This document shows, piece by piece, positions 61,827-64,000 of a stretch of 64,000 nt of DNA. A program made the position numbers and the translations under genes. The stretch is from positions 62,001 through 126,000 of the forward strand of contig NZ_SJXJ01000006.1 of assembly GCF_004337695.1 (NCBI RefSeq). Reading direction: 5' to 3'. This DNA is from Tenacibaculum sp. M341. GTDB lineage: Bacteria > Bacteroidota > Bacteroidia > Flavobacteriales > Flavobacteriaceae. Position 1 is the stretch's first letter. Each line of letters starts with the position of its first letter. Under the pieces are notes generated by a model. It was not told the DNA's origin. It searched no databases and worked only from the letters and a program-made list of their open reading frames with translations.

Positions 61827-62906
61827 TTATTTCACAAACCTAATTTGTAAGTTAAGTTTAAAGTATAGCTCTCCATTTTCTTCGTATATAGAGCCAAAAT
61901 TGTGTCTGCTTGAACTAGCCGTATCTAATTTAGTATTATTAAATAAATAGTTTTCAAATTCATTTCTATTGTAAATATGGTAGCACAAAACATCCCCATT
62001 CTCTTTTACAATCAAATAACCTCCAGTTGCATCATATTGTCCAGTCCAAACTTTAGAGGGCATCATCCCTAAAGCTATATCTGTTAAAAACCTTTTAATT
62101 TTATATTGATAAAATTTATGTTCATTTGAAATATCAAAGTTCAATGGATTTTTAGAATTTGTTTTTTCAACTAAGTCGATAATACTCGATCTTTTAGAAG
62201 AATAAAACTCATAAACAATTTGAGACAGTATCTCAGGTAACCTACTATCAATAAGAATTAAGTTATTAGAAAAAATTTGTTTTTCAGTTTTTACAAATTC
62301 AAACTTACCATTAGAGTTTAAAATAAAATTTATTCTATCCATTATTTTACTTCGAGAAGTAATAGAATTAATCTCTTTTATTTGTAAGGATGTAAGTTTT
62401 ATATTAGAAACTCTAAAAATAAAATTAGTCGTTTTACCAGCATTAAGTAAGGTAGAAGGACTCCCTAACTGTGATTTTATACTAAAACCTAATGTTGGTT
62501 GTTGATTTGTTCTTTGGTCATGAACAACAATTGTAATATCTGTTTTAGCTGTAGAACTAGCTTTTAAAGAAATGCAATTAATTGATTGCATAAATTTTTC
62601 AATTTCTGGAATTGAAAAAGTTCTTTCTTTGTTTTCTTTTATTTTTGTAAGTAAGAATTTGGCTTTTTGTTTAAATTCTGAAATTTCAATTTTTAGAACT
62701 TCTTCACCTCCAGAAATGATAATTATTTCGTCTTTAATTGAATATTCGAAACTTCCATTGTTTTCGGTTCTTAAAACGCGTAAAATAGGATAAACTATTC
62801 CTTCTAATTTTTCAATGTCTTTATTTCCAAGAAATAATTTTTTGTCTCCAAGTAATTTGAATAGTGTATAAATTTCACTCCATTCCCCTTTGTTTCCTGT
62901 AATCAT
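61827..62906 (-). CDS. HpaII-like type II restriction endonuclease
   Basis: 359 residues, about the HpaII size. The N-terminal GNKGEWSEIYTLFKLLGDKK matches my recollection of the HpaII family, and TLGFSIKSQLGSPSTL contains a candidate nuclease core (the D/E-x-K motif is not fully clear). It should cut CCGG. It overlaps the upstream C5-methyltransferase gene by 4 bases (ATGA), so the modification enzyme is made first and the pair forms a standard type II restriction-modification unit. Intact. Confidence 0.78.
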   Translation of the reverse strand: MITGNKGEWSEIYTLFKLLGDKKLFLGNKDIEKLEGIVYPILRVLRTENNGSFEYSIKDEIIIISGGEEVLKIEISEFKQKAKFLLTKIKENKERTFSIPEIEKFMQSINCISLKASSTAKTDITIVVHDQRTNQQPTLGFSIKSQLGSPSTLLNAGKTTNFIFRVSNIKLTSLQIKEINSITSRSKIMDRINFILNSNGKFEFVKTEKQIFSNNLILIDSRLPEILSQIVYEFYSSKRSSIIDLVEKTNSKNPLNFDISNEHKFYQYKIKRFLTDIALGMMPSKVWTGQYDATGGYLIVKENGDVLCYHIYNRNEFENYLFNNTKLDTASSSRHNFGSIYEENGELYFKLNLQIRFVK

Positions 62907-64000
62907 GAATTTTTAAGTTTCTCTATAATTTTTTTAGCAGTTGCTTGAATAGCAGGAACAGCTACAGAATTTCCGAATTGTTTATATGCTTGAGCATCAG
63001 AAACTACAATTTTATAATTGTCAGGAAACCCTTGTAGTCTTGCCCACTCCCTTGGAGTCATTTTTCTTATTCCTTCTCTATTTACCTTACCTTTGATATT
63101 GGTTACAGGTGTAAAATCTTTTAGTCTAAAATCATACAGTAAATTTCTTTCTCTTCCCATTCCTCCACAAACAACAGCATTTGCAATTCCATCATTTGAA
63201 ATTATTTCATAACCAAACCCATTTCCTTTATCAGCATGTCGAGCTTTGTGATTTCGTAAAGTCTTTATGTAAGTTTCAGATAAGTAGTATTTAACAGAAA
63301 CAATTTCACTTTCTAAAATGTCATTGACAGATGTTTTTTTCTTTGTTGGTTTTGGATATTCAAATTCGGTTATTTTTAAATCATTTCTGAAACCTACTAT
63401 AAATATTCTTTCTCTATTTTGAGGTACACCAAACTCTTTGGCATTTAGAATCTTCGGTTCAGGAATAAAATAACCGAGATCTTCACGTAATACATTTAGA
63501 ATTGTAGCTAATGTTTTTCCTTTATCATGACTTCTTAATCCTTTCACATTTTCTAGAAAAATGGCTTTTGGTTTTTTCTCTTTTATAATTTCAGCTACAT
63601 CAAAAAATAAAGTTCCTCTTGTATCTTCAAATCCACCTCTTTTTCCTGCGATAGAGAATGCTTGACAAGGAAAACCAGCACATAAAATATCAAAGCCATC
63701 TGGAATATAGTTCTTTGTTGATTTTTTTGTAATATCTCCAAATGGAATTTCTCCAAAATTGGCTTGATAAGTTTGTTTAGAGTATTTGTCCCATTCGCTA
63801 GTAAAAATACATTTACCTTTAAGATTTTGGAGAGCAAGTCTAAAGCCTCCTATTCCAGCGAATAAATCAATGAATTTAAAATCAGGCTTTTTAGGAGCAG
63901 GGAAAGGAACATTTTCTTGTTGAAAAATTAAATACTGTAAAGCTTCTTCAGCAGCTTCATTTGAAACGTTTTTTTCAGGGAATTTATATTTAAATAAGCT
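62903..64000 (-). CDS. C5-cytosine DNA methyltransferase, N-terminus cut by window edge
   Basis: 365 codons are visible, open at the window edge (base 64000). Motif I is KFIDLFAGIGGFRLAL, motif IV has the catalytic Cys in GFPCQAFS, motif VI is LENVKG, motif VIII QNRERIFIVG, and motif X QFGNSVAVP. A target-recognition domain lies between VIII and IX. A leading ~40-residue stretch before motif I is part of a variable N-terminal extension and the start is outside. It pairs with the overlapping HpaII-like gene, so methylation of CCGG is inferred. Confidence 0.92.
   Translation of the reverse strand, partial: SLFKYKFPEKNVSNEAAEEALQYLIFQQENVPFPAPKKPDFKFIDLFAGIGGFRLALQNLKGKCIFTSEWDKYSKQTYQANFGEIPFGDITKKSTKNYIPDGFDILCAGFPCQAFSIAGKRGGFEDTRGTLFFDVAEIIKEKKPKAIFLENVKGLRSHDKGKTLATILNVLREDLGYFIPEPKILNAKEFGVPQNRERIFIVGFRNDLKITEFEYPKPTKKKTSVNDILESEIVSVKYYLSETYIKTLRNHKARHADKGNGFGYEIISNDGIANAVVCGGMGRERNLLYDFRLKDFTPVTNIKGKVNREGIRKMTPREWARLQGFPDNYKIVVSDAQAYKQFGNSVAVPAIQATAKKIIEKLKNS

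Noticed and set aside
63595-63837. 80-residue frame next to the methyltransferase
   Set aside because: It is another frame of the methyltransferase N-terminal half, which is open in the correct frame to the window edge.
1-64000. CRISPR arrays, tRNA or rRNA genes, transposases
   Set aside because: No regular direct repeats with spacers, no cloverleaf or rRNA signature and no transposase frame were seen on either strand.
1-64000. Depletion of CCGG sites because of the HpaII-like system
   Set aside because: CCGG still occurs in several genes (for example near 148 and 13014), and without a computed expectation no depletion can be claimed.

Overview
The window is AT-rich and comes from a member of the Bacteroidota, most likely a marine Flavobacteriaceae (possibly Tenacibaculum-like; the genus is not secure). 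The evidence is: three very large secreted proteins with type IX secretion (T9SS) C-terminal sorting domains, Bacteroidota-type -7 promoter boxes (TAnnTTTG), A-rich leaders without Shine-Dalgarno sequences, lipoproteins with SC(D/G/K/S) lipoboxes, DUF4292/DUF6090/DUF3667/HU-CCDC81 families, and flavobacterial-style interspersed palindromes. No tRNA, rRNA, CRISPR array or insertion sequence was seen.

Layout. 0-20 kb is mainly housekeeping: the end of mfd, two tandem paralogous lipoproteins, a TlpA-like thioredoxin protein, a PP2C-like phosphatase, an EamA transporter, a DUF3781 protein, a thymidylate-kinase-like protein with a long extra C-terminal domain, a protein with a kinase-like catalytic signature, a TonB-like protein, dprA, an HU/SPOR protein, a thioesterase, and a five-gene minus-strand envelope operon (nucleotidyltransferase, TPR protein, DUF4292 lipoprotein, EnvC-like protein, AI-2E family permease). 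A fused two-domain peptide ABC ATPase follows. 20-32 kb holds two S8 serine proteases and a BNR-type beta-propeller protein. All three are exported, share near-identical MAM modules and end in T9SS domains; the last two also share a spaced promoter/5'UTR hairpin module. 32-38 kb holds an ABC-F ATPase, an orphan double-glycine Cys-rich peptide, an SDR, a peroxiredoxin, a Crp/Fnr regulator and a lipoprotein esterase.

38-64 kb is almost entirely on the minus strand and looks accessory: HD, PPP, calcineurin-like and tyrosine phosphatases, uncharacterised small proteins, lipoproteins, NTF2-like and YHS proteins, AlkB-like dioxygenase, DoxX, ribB, and many one-component regulators (four Crp/Fnr in the whole window, two AraC, one MarR). 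The region ends in an HpaII-like type II restriction-modification pair running off the window edge. Four genes here (38463-39067, 45575-46142, 50120-50868, 61235-61730) are each split by a single-base shift at a homopolymer run, while no such lesion was found in the first 38 kb.

Regulatory signals read directly from the sequence include a pair of near-identical 18-bp sites flanking a marR gene, TTGA-N6-TCAA palindromes beside two crp/fnr-type genes, and a hairpin with a compensatory base-pair change in the leaders of two secreted-protein genes. Products were assigned by motif recognition only; no database search was run.
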